Assembly: GCF_002159185.1 (NCBI RefSeq)
Contig: NZ_NFHD01000019.1
Location: 1 to 61,148 of the forward strand
Origin: Gemmiger sp. An87
Lineage (GTDB): Bacteria > Bacillota > Clostridia > Oscillospirales > Ruminococcaceae
Direction of reading: 5' to 3'
Length of the DNA: 61,148 bases
Position 1 is the first letter of the stretch, and the number at the start of each line of letters is the position of its first letter. Below are positions 25,201-33,467 of the stretch, piece by piece. The notes under the pieces are model-generated. The model was not told the origin of the DNA. It searched no databases and saw only the letters and a program-made list of their open reading frames with translations. The translations under genes and the position numbers were made by a program.

Positions 25201-25638
25201 AACTACTCCGTAAAGGAAGGCAGCACCATTGTCACCCTGAAAGCCGAATATCTGGAAACCCTGTCTGTGGGCAAGCACACGCTGGCTGTCGTTTCCGATA
25301 CCGGCACAGCTGTTGCGGAATTCACCATTCAGGCGGCTCCTGCCACCGATAACACACGCTACTATACCTGCCAGAGCTGCGGCCACCACGACTGGACCGC
25401 CACCGATGCGGGTTACCGCTGCGACTACTGCGGAAGGGTTATCACCGAGCAGATTTCCGGCTACCCGAATGTGAAGGGGGTCTACACTGCCCCCACCGCC
25501 AGCCCCGCTCCTTCCACCGCACCGGGCTCCCCCGCCACCGGCGATGAGAGCAATCTGGTTCTGTGGGTGGTTGTGCTGGCTGCCGGTTCGGCTGCACTGG
25601 CCGGGAGCTTCCTGATCCAGCGCAAAAAAGAACAATAA
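22288..25638 (+). CDS. Large sortase-anchored surface protein with beta-helix, Ig-like and Cys/His-rich modules
   Basis: This 1116-aa secreted protein has an N-terminal signal peptide (basic start, hydrophobic stretch ~17-34, AFA|EA cleavage near 37). A Cys/His-rich region (~50-170) has repeats of the type C-x-H-x-HD-x2-CG. A Thr/Asn-rich beta-solenoid follows (~185-440, LWVGQTQITGSGYW, DGNGTLTLNGATIQGG), then an Ig-like domain (~500-595, PTIGTQPASQTVTKG), a Big_2 domain (~598-675, VTGVTLEPTSLSLFTGD) and an abnormal-spindle-like domain. Several CxxC pairs come next. The C-terminus has SPATGD, a hydrophobic helix and RKKEQ, a class of LPxTG-like sorting signal. I infer adhesion or glycan binding at the cell wall. 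GAGGAGG supports the start. The upstream open frame to 21829 is spurious. Confidence 0.88.
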   Translation: MKGQAKPLHGRSPGKRLFSAIVSLCMIVSLLPTTAFAEAGVQDSIVITGTSRLCEHHTEHTADCGYTEGTAEIPCSHEHDESCGGLIDPEACNHTHDETCGYVPATEGTPCTYVCEICNAQDNGNPVTPSDAQPEECTCETLCTEEEINEDCPVCSVEGAELDKVCVGAALMLPVTTLAAGEDAPGKLWVGQTQITGSGYWKTTTEGNFETGSENDYNVYYDGNGTLTLNGATIQGGTSTGSVPYGAGIYAQCNSGESVSLTIKLIGENTITGYYGIYVNAEISADSNGTDASLTITGENNGSLEVSGSNHGIFVKSGTGNASLNIEKATVTSSTNGGYAAGVYVMSSANATGSPNISLSVNGGSLTASGTGNSDGILFHVGSSQASNATTSLTVSEKAIVDAKTGGIKASDPNLNNLSDQIVVGSGTGTNGGIVFDGTEGTVYGNVTLDESLTINQGETLTVPDGSSLNCNGNLTNNGTIIVEKGGNLTGDPGGTVVSAPTIGTQPASQTVTKGNTATFSVAATGEKLSYQWQQSTDNDQSWTDISGANAATYTTAATTTSMNGYQYRCVVSNSAGSVTSNAVTLTVNAATVSVTGVTLEPTSLSLFTGDTAPLTATVKPDNATNKNVTWESNNTTVATVDTNGNVAAVAAGEATITIKTADGNHTATCQVKVTQPTYGISADISALDFSIACPGYERPAAKTVTITNTGNQALTLNQPASTNSFEVGTLSKTKLAAGETATFTVQPKAGLAEGAYSETITVSGSENTSVTISATFTVQHQLEKVAAKAPTCTATGNKEYFVCKVCGKYFDIDGKTEITQESTVIPATGHSYGEPEWSWSEDGKTCTVTFTCKNDAAHKETPKATVTSAEKTPATCTEKGVTTYTASLEFNGQTYKTAKDVTDIPATGHSYDNGKCTVCGAIASDFKAVITAGANGSWQKGTKDGLSFTSNAAYKHFRKVQVDGKDLDAANYSVKEGSTIVTLKAEYLETLSVGKHTLAVVSDTGTAVAEFTIQAAPATDNTRYYTCQSCGHHDWTATDAGYRCDYCGRVITEQISGYPNVKGVYTAPTASPAPSTAPGSPATGDESNLVLWVVVLAAGSAALAGSFLIQRKKEQ

Positions 25639-25718
25639 CACCGAAGAGCGCCGCCACACACCCAGACTGCGGCGGCTGATCTCTTCTGAATGAACCCGAT
25701 TTCCTCTGATCGATTTTT

Positions 25719-25754
25719 AAGCCCTGTTCAGCCCTTTGCTGAGCAGGGCTTTTT
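25719..25754 (+). terminator. Terminator of the surface-protein gene
   Basis: The stem AAGCCCTG/CAGGGCTT, with an inner CAGC/GCTG continuation, is followed by TTTTTG. It lies ~80 bases after the stop codon. Confidence 0.85.
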
Positions 25755-25871
25755 GTGTCTGCTGCACCGAGCCGGAAGCAGTGGGCAATGCGTAGCTCAG
25801 CCGCCCTGGCGCTGATATTACAATTGATGCGAAAGCCATGCTGCTCTAAATCCGCCTTTTTGCTACAGCTG

Positions 25872-25909
25872 AAAAAACGAGGGCTGCGCAAGGCAGCCCT
25901 CGTTTTTTT
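25872..25909. terminator. Bidirectional terminator at the end of the hydantoinase operon
   Basis: CGAGGGCTGC/GCAGCCCTCG-type stem with A6 and T7 flanks lies ~12 bases after the FAD oxidoreductase stop on the minus strand. It can also stop plus-strand transcripts. Confidence 0.9.
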
Positions 25910-25920
25910 CATAATTCAGA

Positions 25921-27300
25921 TTATTCCTGTGTATGCTCCGCCACATAGGGCTCCAGGAACATTCCATCCGCCTTCAGTGTTGCCCGAAGCGTATCGGTAT
26001 CCAGTGCATTGGCAGGCTGACCCAGGGCCGCGCTCTGAGCTGCCGCCGTTCCTGCCGCCTGAGCCGCCGCCATTACAATGGGGGTGACCCGAATGGCCGC
26101 ACAGGCCTCGTGGGTGGCACTGATACACCGGCCAGCCACAATCAGGTTCTGAATCTCCCGGGTGGTCAGGCAGCGGTAAGGGATACTGTACCAGCTGCCG
26201 GGCCGCAGAAAGCGGTGTTTCATTGCGGCACCGTCCGGCGAGTGTACATCGATGGGATAACCGCCCATGGCAATGGCATCCGGGAACATACGGTTCTGCA
26301 GCAGGTCGTCGGCCGTAAGCTTATATCTGCCGTCGATCTTGCGGCTTTCCCGAATTCCGATGTGCGGCCCGGTGGAAATCAGGCGGCAATTCTCGAAGCC
26401 GGGGATATACTTGCGCATGAATGCCACGATTTCCCAGGCCTGGCGTCGGCCTTCGATCTCCGCATCGGTCAGATCAAACGCATCCACCGCCGATTTCTTA
26501 ATGATACGGGACATGTTCAAAATCATCTCGCCGGGGGTGTTGGTCTCGAAGCAGAGCACCATATCCCGGTCCACATGCAGTTCTCCCCGCTCCTTCGCCA
26601 GCCGGATCACCGAATAGGCACCCTGCATACCGGTGCGCGGGATCTGCTCCAGATGATCAAAGGGAATGGTGGAGAGCATATCATCCTGATGGCTCTTCAC
26701 ATATTCCATCATCTTCTGACGGTCCACATGATCCACCTTGATGTTCATGCTCATGGGCTGGGCCAGATGGTCGCTTTCCCGCCCGTAACAGGAAGTAACC
26801 CCTGCATGGGTGGCAAGGTCCGCGTCGGCGCTGCAGTCCAGGAAGACCTTGGCGGTCACGTCGAAAAATCCGTTTTTCGAATACAGATGTACCCTGGTGA
26901 TGGTTCCGTTCTCCACATCGCATCCGGTGTATACGGTATGATACAGCAGCTGTACCCCCGCTTCGCAGGCCATCTGCTCCAACACCAGCTTCATACCCTC
27001 TGCATCAAAGGGAGTCACACTGCTGGCATAGCCCACAAAGTCCTCCATATGGCCGGGGGAAAGCTTTTTTTCCTTCAGACGCTCAATGATTTCATCCGCA
27101 ATGCCCCGTACCACCTGGGTCTTGCCCGCATGGAAGGTCATCTGCGGGCCGGTTCCGGCCATGGTCAGCATACCACCCAGGTATCCGTTCTGTTCCACAA
27201 GCAATACGCTGGCGCCATGCCGCGCCGCTGCGATGGCCGCTACCGACCCGGCGGGGCCGCCGCCGATTACAACCACATCATAGTTCAATGTCCGCCCCAT
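25921..27300 (-). CDS. FAD-dependent oxidoreductase of the HyuA operon
   Basis: This 459-aa flavoprotein begins with a dinucleotide-binding motif (VVVIGGGPAGSVAAIAAA, glycines at 13-18), then an E in LLVEQ about 20 residues later. It carries LDCSADADLA and ends with IVAGRCISATHEA...IRVT and MAAAQAAGTAAA. This layout matches the FAD_oxidored family (PF12831-like), whose members are often found near sugar or acid catabolic genes. The substrate is unknown. AAGGAGG precedes the ATG at 27300. The upstream extension to 27354 lies within the preceding gene. It overlaps the HExxH gene by 23 bases, so the two are translationally coupled. It is the last gene before a terminator. Confidence 0.88.
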   Translation of the reverse strand: MGRTLNYDVVVIGGGPAGSVAAIAAARHGASVLLVEQNGYLGGMLTMAGTGPQMTFHAGKTQVVRGIADEIIERLKEKKLSPGHMEDFVGYASSVTPFDAEGMKLVLEQMACEAGVQLLYHTVYTGCDVENGTITRVHLYSKNGFFDVTAKVFLDCSADADLATHAGVTSCYGRESDHLAQPMSMNIKVDHVDRQKMMEYVKSHQDDMLSTIPFDHLEQIPRTGMQGAYSVIRLAKERGELHVDRDMVLCFETNTPGEMILNMSRIIKKSAVDAFDLTDAEIEGRRQAWEIVAFMRKYIPGFENCRLISTGPHIGIRESRKIDGRYKLTADDLLQNRMFPDAIAMGGYPIDVHSPDGAAMKHRFLRPGSWYSIPYRCLTTREIQNLIVAGRCISATHEACAAIRVTPIVMAAAQAAGTAAAQSAALGQPANALDTDTLRATLKADGMFLEPYVAEHTQE

Positions 27301-27850
27301 GGTCTGCCTCCTTGCAAAGTTCATGATAAGTCCGCGCAAATGCGTGGGCGCCAATCTCCGACAACGCCCGAATCCCGGTATTTCCCAGCCGCAGCGGGCC
27401 CACGCACAGCATGGGCACCCGATATTCGCGGCTGGTCAGACCCAGACGGGTCCATTCAAGAAAATGAAAATACTCATGGCTCAGGATCAGGTTTTCTGCC
27501 TGCTTCAGTTCCATCCCATTCTGCTGTGCCCACAGACCAATGGATTTCAAATACAGGTTCACAACACTCTGACCGGCAATGTAGTCGCTGAAGTAACGCT
27601 GGTTCCCACTGACAAAATCCACGTCCTTTTCCACCAGCTTCAAACCACTGGCCCGGGCGATGGCGAAAAAGTCGTAGCTGCCCGCCTGTTCCCGATAAAG
27701 CGCACGGGCGGCGTTCGCACCCTTGTTCCAGGCCGATTCCACAATACCTGCCCGGTCCTGCGGGGGGATTCTGCCGTAGCACGGGTCACGCTCCAGTTCC
27801 CGGTCTGCCAAGGTACGGTCCGGAAAAGGAAGTTGCATCTCCTGCTGCAT
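27278..27850 (-). CDS. Unrecognised HExxH protein of the HyuA operon, possible zinc metallohydrolase
   Basis: I do not recognise the family with certainty. The 190-aa soluble protein has a gluzincin-type zinc motif, HEYFH at 125-129, in the helix LILSHEYFHFLEW. A glutamate at 165 (ALSEIGAHAFA) is at a plausible distance for the third ligand. The overall size and the motif in an ImmA/IrrE-like context suggest a peptidase fold, but there is no HTH. It sits between hyuA and the FAD oxidoreductase, 10 bases after the former and overlapping the latter. That places it in a catabolic or maturation role, not a regulatory one. AGGAG supports the start. Confidence 0.75.
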   Translation of the reverse strand: MQQEMQLPFPDRTLADRELERDPCYGRIPPQDRAGIVESAWNKGANAARALYREQAGSYDFFAIARASGLKLVEKDVDFVSGNQRYFSDYIAGQSVVNLYLKSIGLWAQQNGMELKQAENLILSHEYFHFLEWTRLGLTSREYRVPMLCVGPLRLGNTGIRALSEIGAHAFARTYHELCKEADHGADIEL

Positions 27851-27860
27851 ACGTTTCTCC

Positions 27861-30011
27861 TCAGCTTTCGCTTCTCTTGGTTGCCGCCAGAATCAGCGGC
27901 TCCTCCTTGCTGCATCCGGCAAGCTCCACATTGCCCAGGCTGGAGATCTGCTCCGGGCTCTGCATACCGGACAGGTCAATCACCCGCTTGCCCAGTACCA
28001 CATATACATTGGGCAGATTTACGCCGCCGTCGTTGTAAACGGTCAGTTCTTCCAGAATCCAATCCAGATCGGTCTGCCAGCCGCCCACGGTGGTCTGGCG
28101 TACCAGAGCATTGTTCTTCTGCAGGCGGATTACGCCTTCCTCGTCCACCAGACGCAGCTGGCGCACGCTCTTTTTCAGAATGCCGAAAAGCTTCTTCTCC
28201 ACCTTTTCGTGCAGCACCGCATACATGGAACCGTTGCGGGCTGCGATTGTCAGCTCATTGCTGGGCGCATCCAGGTTTTCGGCCACGACCTTCAGGATCT
28301 CTTCCTCGGTCAGCCGGCGGCTCATCCGGTCCTTGCTGCGCAGCTCAGTGGCACCCACGGCGATGGCCCGCACAATGCTGCGCTGGGTATCCACCTCCAC
28401 GCTCACCTCAACGGTGCCCGGTGCGGCGCCGTTCTGAATGGCCTTGAGCTCAGCCTCACGGCGCACACTGATGATATCTTCCTCGGTGGGGTTAGTCACG
28501 CTTCGCTCCACCATATCCCGTACCATTGCCAGTGCCACGCCAATGGTGGAGATAACAGGGGCGTTCTTCGCAATGCGGTATTTATGCTGCATGGTCTCGG
28601 CCAGATGCGGCACAACCGTAGCCGCACCACCGCCACCGCCCACGAACACTGTGGTGCGAGGGTCCATTTTGTAATCCTTCATCAGCTGGGCTGCCACTTT
28701 GCTGTTCTTTGCTGCGGCGAAGGCAAGCACCTGCTTTGCCGCTTCCTCCACCGTGCATCCCATGGAATCCGCCAGCGGCTTCCAGGCTTTGCGCGCTGCT
28801 TCCGCGTTGCCATAGGCATAATCCTCCGGCCGCACATAGCCGGCGATGTTTGCCGCGCCTGCCATGGTCAGCGCCACCCGCAGACCGTTTGCGCATTCGA
28901 TGCAGGCGTAGTCCGGGTCGGTCTCGGTGGGACGCACAGTGACCAGCTTGGGTTCCACGATCTGGTCCGCCTCGGTATAAACCTCATAGTCCAGCCCTGC
29001 AATGTGGGCACTGCGGGGACCAGTATCGCATGCCTTGCCGTCTTTGATCTGAACCATCGAACCGCCGCCGATGCCCACCGTGCGCACATCCAGGCTGTTC
29101 AGGTAGGTCTTGTGACCGCCTACCTCGGCGTACTGGATCATGACCTTGCCGTCCTTCACGCAGGAGATATCCGTGGAGGTGCCGCCCACCTCGAAGAAGA
29201 TACCGTCGGTGAGCTTTTCATACATCAGCGCGCCCGCAACACCAGCCGCCGGGCCGCTCAGAATGGTCAGAATCGGGCGGCTGCGCACTTCATCCACCGT
29301 CATAACGCCGCCGTCACAGCGCATGACCATCAACGGGCTTTGAATGCCCGCGCCCTTGATGCTCTGATCGGTCATGGTGGCCGCCTCCAGCATCTTGGGC
29401 ATAATGCTGGCATTCACCACGGCAGTACGGGTGCGGATCTTCAGGCCGTACAGCTTGGAAATGTCATTGGTGGCTGTTGCGGGCAGATCCCGCTCGCCGC
29501 ACATTTCCACCACCTTGTTCTCGTTGGAGGGGTCATCCACGCTGAATGCTTCTGCCGCCACGATACTGGTGCACTGCTGTTTCTGCAGCGCATCCAGTGC
29601 ACCGGCAATATCCCCTGTCAGATCAGAAGCCGATGTGTCCACATATTCGTTGCAGGATACCAGGAACTTGCCCGGTGCAAGCTCGATATTGCCCATGGTG
29701 GTATCGGACTTGCTCTTGGCTCCCTGCAAGCCGCTGCCCAGGGTGATCACGCCCACCTTGGCCACGTCGCCCTCCAGCAGTGCATTGGTGGCCTGCGTGG
29801 TTCCGTGTGCAATGAAGGTAACGTCTTCCGGACGAATGCTGCACTGCTCCATAACCTTGTGCAGCACCTGAACGATGCCGGCGGCAACGCCCTCCTTTGC
29901 GCTGTGCGTGGTGGGAACCTTGACCTGGCCGATCAGTTCGTATGTATCGTTGTTGATGGCGACTGCGTCGGTAAAGGTACCGCCCACGTCGATGCCGATA
30001 CGCACTTTCAT
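27861..30011 (-). CDS. HyuA-type hydantoinase/oxoprolinase family protein
   Basis: This 716-aa protein begins with the phosphate-binding loop RIGIDVGGTFTDAV of the acetate kinase/Hsp70-like fold. It has FIAHGTTQATNALLEG, the central SGPAAGVAGAL and FFEVGGTSTDIS, all hallmarks of the N-methylhydantoinase A/5-oxoprolinase superfamily. Such enzymes open cyclic amides or carboxylate ketones with ATP. The usual partner HyuB is absent from the operon, so the single chain may act alone as in some acetone-carboxylase-like or 5-oxoprolinase variants. The C-terminal ~170 aa (SKDRMSRRLTEEEI onward) also appear full. AGGAGGG supports the start. It is flanked by the permease upstream and the HExxH gene downstream. 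Confidence 0.9.
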   Translation of the reverse strand: MKVRIGIDVGGTFTDAVAINNDTYELIGQVKVPTTHSAKEGVAAGIVQVLHKVMEQCSIRPEDVTFIAHGTTQATNALLEGDVAKVGVITLGSGLQGAKSKSDTTMGNIELAPGKFLVSCNEYVDTSASDLTGDIAGALDALQKQQCTSIVAAEAFSVDDPSNENKVVEMCGERDLPATATNDISKLYGLKIRTRTAVVNASIMPKMLEAATMTDQSIKGAGIQSPLMVMRCDGGVMTVDEVRSRPILTILSGPAAGVAGALMYEKLTDGIFFEVGGTSTDISCVKDGKVMIQYAEVGGHKTYLNSLDVRTVGIGGGSMVQIKDGKACDTGPRSAHIAGLDYEVYTEADQIVEPKLVTVRPTETDPDYACIECANGLRVALTMAGAANIAGYVRPEDYAYGNAEAARKAWKPLADSMGCTVEEAAKQVLAFAAAKNSKVAAQLMKDYKMDPRTTVFVGGGGGAATVVPHLAETMQHKYRIAKNAPVISTIGVALAMVRDMVERSVTNPTEEDIISVRREAELKAIQNGAAPGTVEVSVEVDTQRSIVRAIAVGATELRSKDRMSRRLTEEEILKVVAENLDAPSNELTIAARNGSMYAVLHEKVEKKLFGILKKSVRQLRLVDEEGVIRLQKNNALVRQTTVGGWQTDLDWILEELTVYNDGGVNLPNVYVVLGKRVIDLSGMQSPEQISSLGNVELAGCSKEEPLILAATKRSES

Positions 30012-30125
30012 AGTTTGACCCTCCTATAATAAAAATCTTTGTTGTATAACGTCTTTCATGCGCCATTTCAGCACGGCTCTGGAAGTTTCAATCCGCGGTG
30101 CTTGCCGTGGGTTCAAACCTCCAGA

Positions 30126-30155
30126 GGAGCGGAGGCCGCGCGTGACCTCCGCTCC
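30126..30155 (-). other. Intercistronic hairpin between permease and hyuA
   Basis: There is a ten-base-pair GC-rich stem (GGAGCGGAGG/CCTCCGCTCC) with a 10-base loop and no T-run. It lies in a 172-base gap inside the operon and may tune hyuA expression relative to the permease. Confidence 0.5.
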
Positions 30156-30183
30156 GCCAAAAAGGGGAGGAAAATTCTTCCGG

Positions 30184-31485
30184 TCAGAAGTACAGTACAG
30201 CGCTGATCACAACGCCGATGACCGCAATGATCCACAGGTAGGGCAGCAGCCGCTTGGTGACTGCGTTCACATCCACCTCGCAGAAGTTGGCGGTCCATAC
30301 GTTCTGGGTGTTGGTGGGGTCACCGCAGCCCTGAATACGCTCGGCAGCCAGGAACGCACCCATAACCGCCATGGCAGGCAGAGTGCCTAGACCGATGATC
30401 AGAGCAGCGATGCCGCTGCCCAGGCCAAACAGGTTCATGGGTCCGCGATACAGGGACAGCGGAGCCAGAATGCTGAAGAACAGGATGTAAGGCAGCTTGC
30501 TGGTGGGAATCACCGCTACCAGGAACGGATTCAGCACTTCCTTAACCATGGTGTGGGTCACGGCCAGATACAGAATGCCGATGCCGATCATCAGGATGAT
30601 GGCGGGGCCGCTGTCGGTAATGCCGTCATAGCAGGTCTTGACCAGCAGGTTCATGGCTTTGGAGAAGCTCTTGGAGGTGAATACCAGAATCCAGATGATG
30701 CCGACCATGAAGGCAGGGCATACCGGGAACTTGAATACCGCCACCAGAACGATGGGGATCAGCGGAGTGAGCATGGCCAGCGCGCCGGTCACACCGGTGA
30801 GCTGCTTGGTGGGCTGAGTATCCTGAACCGGAGCGGAGAAAGCGAACTTCACGCCGTTGCGCTTGAACTCCACAAACACCAGCACCAGAGTGGCAATAAA
30901 GGTGGCAACGAGCATGTAGATCTCGAAGCCCTTGATCTGCTCAAGCTCCAGCCCGAAGATGGTGGAGAAACTCTTCCAGTTTGCGATGTTGAAGGTCAGG
31001 CCGGTGGTGAACGCCATTAGGAAAATACAGGCGGCGCTGAGGGCCGGAACACCAACGGAGATCAGGATGGGCAGTACGATGGAGCCCACCATGATGATGG
31101 AGCCCAGGCCGTTCAGGGTAGTGAACAGCACGGCACAGGCAATCACCATAATCAAGGTGACGATCAACGGGCGGTCGCCGCCCAGCTCGGCACTCTTTTT
31201 GATAATGTTTTCCGTTACGCCGGTCTTGTTCATCAGCTGGCCCAGCCAGGCGCCGAAGATCACGGCCATGATGGCGCTACCCATACGAACCGTACCATTT
31301 TCCAATACAGTCTGCAACCAGCCAATCTGATTGCCTTCCGCATCGGTACCAATGGCCGGAACGCCGGCGATCACACAAATCACCACTGCCATCAGCGGCA
31401 GAGCAAGCAGAGTGGGGATTTTTTTCGTCATCATCAACGCCGCAATGATGAGAAATGCAACAATAATCAAAGAACCTTGTAGCAT
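30184..31485 (-). CDS. Polytopic organic-anion permease (GntP/CitM-like) of the HyuA operon
   Basis: This 433-aa protein has roughly 11-12 hydrophobic segments spread over its full length, with two-fold symmetry and a central polar loop near 225-240. SLYRGPMNLFGLGSGIA and GAWLGQLMNKTGVTENIIKKSAELGGD resemble loops of GntP/DcuC/CitM-type ion-coupled carboxylate transporters. Exact family and substrate are not certain. The AAGGAG site supports the start. It lies between the TIM-barrel gene and hyuA, so I infer uptake of the cyclic amide or organic acid metabolised by the operon. Confidence 0.85.
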   Translation of the reverse strand: MLQGSLIIVAFLIIAALMMTKKIPTLLALPLMAVVICVIAGVPAIGTDAEGNQIGWLQTVLENGTVRMGSAIMAVIFGAWLGQLMNKTGVTENIIKKSAELGGDRPLIVTLIMVIACAVLFTTLNGLGSIIMVGSIVLPILISVGVPALSAACIFLMAFTTGLTFNIANWKSFSTIFGLELEQIKGFEIYMLVATFIATLVLVFVEFKRNGVKFAFSAPVQDTQPTKQLTGVTGALAMLTPLIPIVLVAVFKFPVCPAFMVGIIWILVFTSKSFSKAMNLLVKTCYDGITDSGPAIILMIGIGILYLAVTHTMVKEVLNPFLVAVIPTSKLPYILFFSILAPLSLYRGPMNLFGLGSGIAALIIGLGTLPAMAVMGAFLAAERIQGCGDPTNTQNVWTANFCEVDVNAVTKRLLPYLWIIAVIGVVISAVLYF

Positions 31486-31577
31486 CTGATTACACTCCTT
31501 ACTTTCGAATGTGCTGTGCAGCGCGTTGCTGCAACGGCTCTATCACATCGGGAAACGCGCCTCCCGCATGTTCTGAA

Positions 31578-32273
31578 TCAAAGTGCCTCCACGGCTTCGC
31601 GGAAGGCGGCAGTGGCCTGCTTGAGCTGCTCCGGCCCCGGCTCCTTGCCCATGACAATGGCGCCGATCATCACAGCCTTGCAGCCGGCCTGATACAAATG
31701 CTTTACCTCGCAGGGTTTGATCTTGCGCTGGGTGGGAATCAGGCAGGGCTTGCCGCTCTTTTCCACCAGATCCGAATACCGCAGAATATCCGCGTAGTTC
31801 AGATCGGTGCCGTAATTTTCACCCGGCTGCACCGAGCATTCCAGCACGTCGATGGGGCTTCTGCGCACCGCATCCAGCGTGGCGGGGGTGTAAGTATAGT
31901 CGATGGCAACCATCTTGCTGAGCACCTGGCTCTCCATCATATGGCAGGGCAGATGCTGCGAATAGGAGCTGAAAAAGCCCAGGCCCATCTGCTCCAGCTC
32001 CAGCCGCTCCTCCGGCGTAATGAAGGCGTCCGCACCACCAGGCACAAGGCCTACCGGCACATCCCCGCATAGCTCGATCAGCTTGCGCAGGAACTCCTTG
32101 TTTTCCGCATAGCTGCCAAAGGTATGGCCGCTGGCCCGGTGCCACACGTTGCAGTGGACCTTTACCGCCTGCGCGCCGCCTTCCAGCGCCGCCTTCGCCA
32201 GTTCCAGATCATTGGAGGGCAGACTCACCACCAGGGAGAACTTGTTCTGCCGAATCATCTCTTTGAATTGCAT
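31578..32273 (-). CDS. Putative TIM-barrel enzyme of the ROK/HyuA operon
   Basis: The 231-aa sequence alternates hydrophobic strands and helices, as in ribulose-phosphate-binding or NanE-like barrels: SLVVSLP, GAQAVKVHC, DVPVGLVPGGAD, VAIDYT, DVLECSVQPGE, PCLIPTQR. The C-terminal AGCKAVMIGAIVMGKEPGPEQLKQA looks like a phosphate-grip strand and helix. I do not recognise a defined family, and an epimerase, aldolase or synthase is possible. A GAAAG-type ribosome site and its position directly after the ROK regulator make it the second gene of the operon. Confidence 0.72.
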   Translation of the reverse strand: MQFKEMIRQNKFSLVVSLPSNDLELAKAALEGGAQAVKVHCNVWHRASGHTFGSYAENKEFLRKLIELCGDVPVGLVPGGADAFITPEERLELEQMGLGFFSSYSQHLPCHMMESQVLSKMVAIDYTYTPATLDAVRRSPIDVLECSVQPGENYGTDLNYADILRYSDLVEKSGKPCLIPTQRKIKPCEVKHLYQAGCKAVMIGAIVMGKEPGPEQLKQATAAFREAVEAL

Positions 32274-32321
32274 AACAATGCCTTCTTTCCATAGATTTGA
32301 TTATATGAAAAGCACTTTGCG

Positions 32322-33368
32322 TCAGCGGGCACACAAGGCTTTTTGCCGCACCGTATCTGCAAATAGCTTTATCGTATCTCCGTCATTTTTTCTCAACAGC
32401 TCAAATCTGGGCGCGCCGTCTTCCTGCAGCGCGGTCTTCACGTACCCCTCCACCGTGCTCAAAAAGCCCTGGGTATGCGCTGCGGTCCCGGACAAAAAGA
32501 CCACATCCAGATTGAACAGGGTGCACAGAATCGCCGTCATTGCCCCGATCTGTCGCGCCAGCAGCCCCGGCTGCTCCCGGTTCAGACTGGTGGCCTCTTC
32601 CCCGCTCTCGCCGGACTTCAGTTCAAGCTGAGTCTCCGGTGTCATCAGAGGGGTCATATCTGCAATCACACCATTCTTTAACGGAATCGGGCGACCATCG
32701 ATGTTCACACTGGCCACCACTGCAGCACCAACGGCAATGTGGGCACTGTTCACTTTTTCTTCCTTCATTCCCCGCATGGCCTGGGCCGCTGTATAATTCT
32801 GGCTGTATTCCTCCAGCACCGGAACCCGGAACTGGGTACGCAGCGCTTCCACCAGTGAAATACTTGCGGAGGAAAAGCCGGTGGAATACACCACGTTGAA
32901 ATCGCTGGGGCGCATATCCTTCTGGAACAGCAGCCCGATTCCCATCAATGCCCCCTGCCGGATTGCCTCATGCCCCAGCAGATTGAACAATACCCGGGTT
33001 ATCTCGGTAAGCAGTTCGTTGCTGGACAGATACTGTTCTGCCAGAACAACGCTCTGTTTCACCTGAAGTGCCAGGTCAAACAGGATCAGCCGGCTGCTTT
33101 TTCGGCCGATTTCCGCCACGGCCACCACTCCCCGGTCCCGGTTGACCGTAAGCGCGGTGCGGCTGCGCCCGCCGGTTGCGACCCGCACGCCGCTTTCCAC
33201 CAGAAGGCCCTCCTCCAAAAGCTCACTCACCAGCCCGGAAACCGTACTGGGAGAAAGCTCGGTCAGATTTGCGATTTCGATGCGTGAAAGCGATTCGTGC
33301 TCCAGCACCGTTTGCAGCAAAACCCGTCGGTTCTGCTTTTTCATGTCCTGCAGTCCACTCTTTTTCAT
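32322..33368 (-). CDS. ROK-family transcriptional regulator of the HyuA operon
   Basis: Residues ~10-75 form a winged helix (SRIEIANLTELSPSTVSGLVSELLEEGLL), then RSRTALTVN. The rest is a ROK (NagC/Mlc/XylR-like) sensor with AVAEIGRKSSRLILFDL, an altered phosphate loop, and C-terminal NLDVVFLSGTAA. The kinase-type zinc motif CxCGxxGC is absent, so it is a regulator and not an active sugar kinase. The AAGGAG site touches a GTG at 33383, and the ATG at 33368 is 14 bases from it, so the exact start is uncertain. It is the first gene of a six-gene minus-strand operon. Its promoter is overlapped by two matching palindromes, so it probably represses itself and the operon until a sugar-like ligand binds. 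Confidence 0.87.
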   Translation of the reverse strand: MKKSGLQDMKKQNRRVLLQTVLEHESLSRIEIANLTELSPSTVSGLVSELLEEGLLVESGVRVATGGRSRTALTVNRDRGVVAVAEIGRKSSRLILFDLALQVKQSVVLAEQYLSSNELLTEITRVLFNLLGHEAIRQGALMGIGLLFQKDMRPSDFNVVYSTGFSSASISLVEALRTQFRVPVLEEYSQNYTAAQAMRGMKEEKVNSAHIAVGAAVVASVNIDGRPIPLKNGVIADMTPLMTPETQLELKSGESGEEATSLNREQPGLLARQIGAMTAILCTLFNLDVVFLSGTAAHTQGFLSTVEGYVKTALQEDGAPRFELLRKNDGDTIKLFADTVRQKALCAR

Positions 33369-33405
33369 GGGACGTGAATTCACTCCTTACTTTCTTGCGC
33401 GCGCC

Positions 33406-33425
33406 TTATTTCGGATTCCGAAACA
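33406..33425. promoter_or_regulatory. ROK operator B
   Basis: CTTATTTC-N7-GAAA repeats the left half and spacing of operator A. An internal TTTCGGA-T-TCCGAAA palindrome lies at 33409-33423. The centre is 53 bases (about five helical turns) downstream of operator A, near the transcription start, which would allow looping. Confidence 0.6.
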
Positions 33426-33438
33426 TCTTTCTGCTTGC

Positions 33439-33467
33439 AGTATAACACCGCCCAAAACTTATTTCAA
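33439..33467 (-). promoter_or_regulatory. Promoter of the ROK/HyuA operon
   Basis: On the minus strand, -35 TTGAAA (33462-33467), a spacer of exactly 17 bases and -10 TATACT (33439-33444). The -35 lies inside operator A. Confidence 0.75.
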
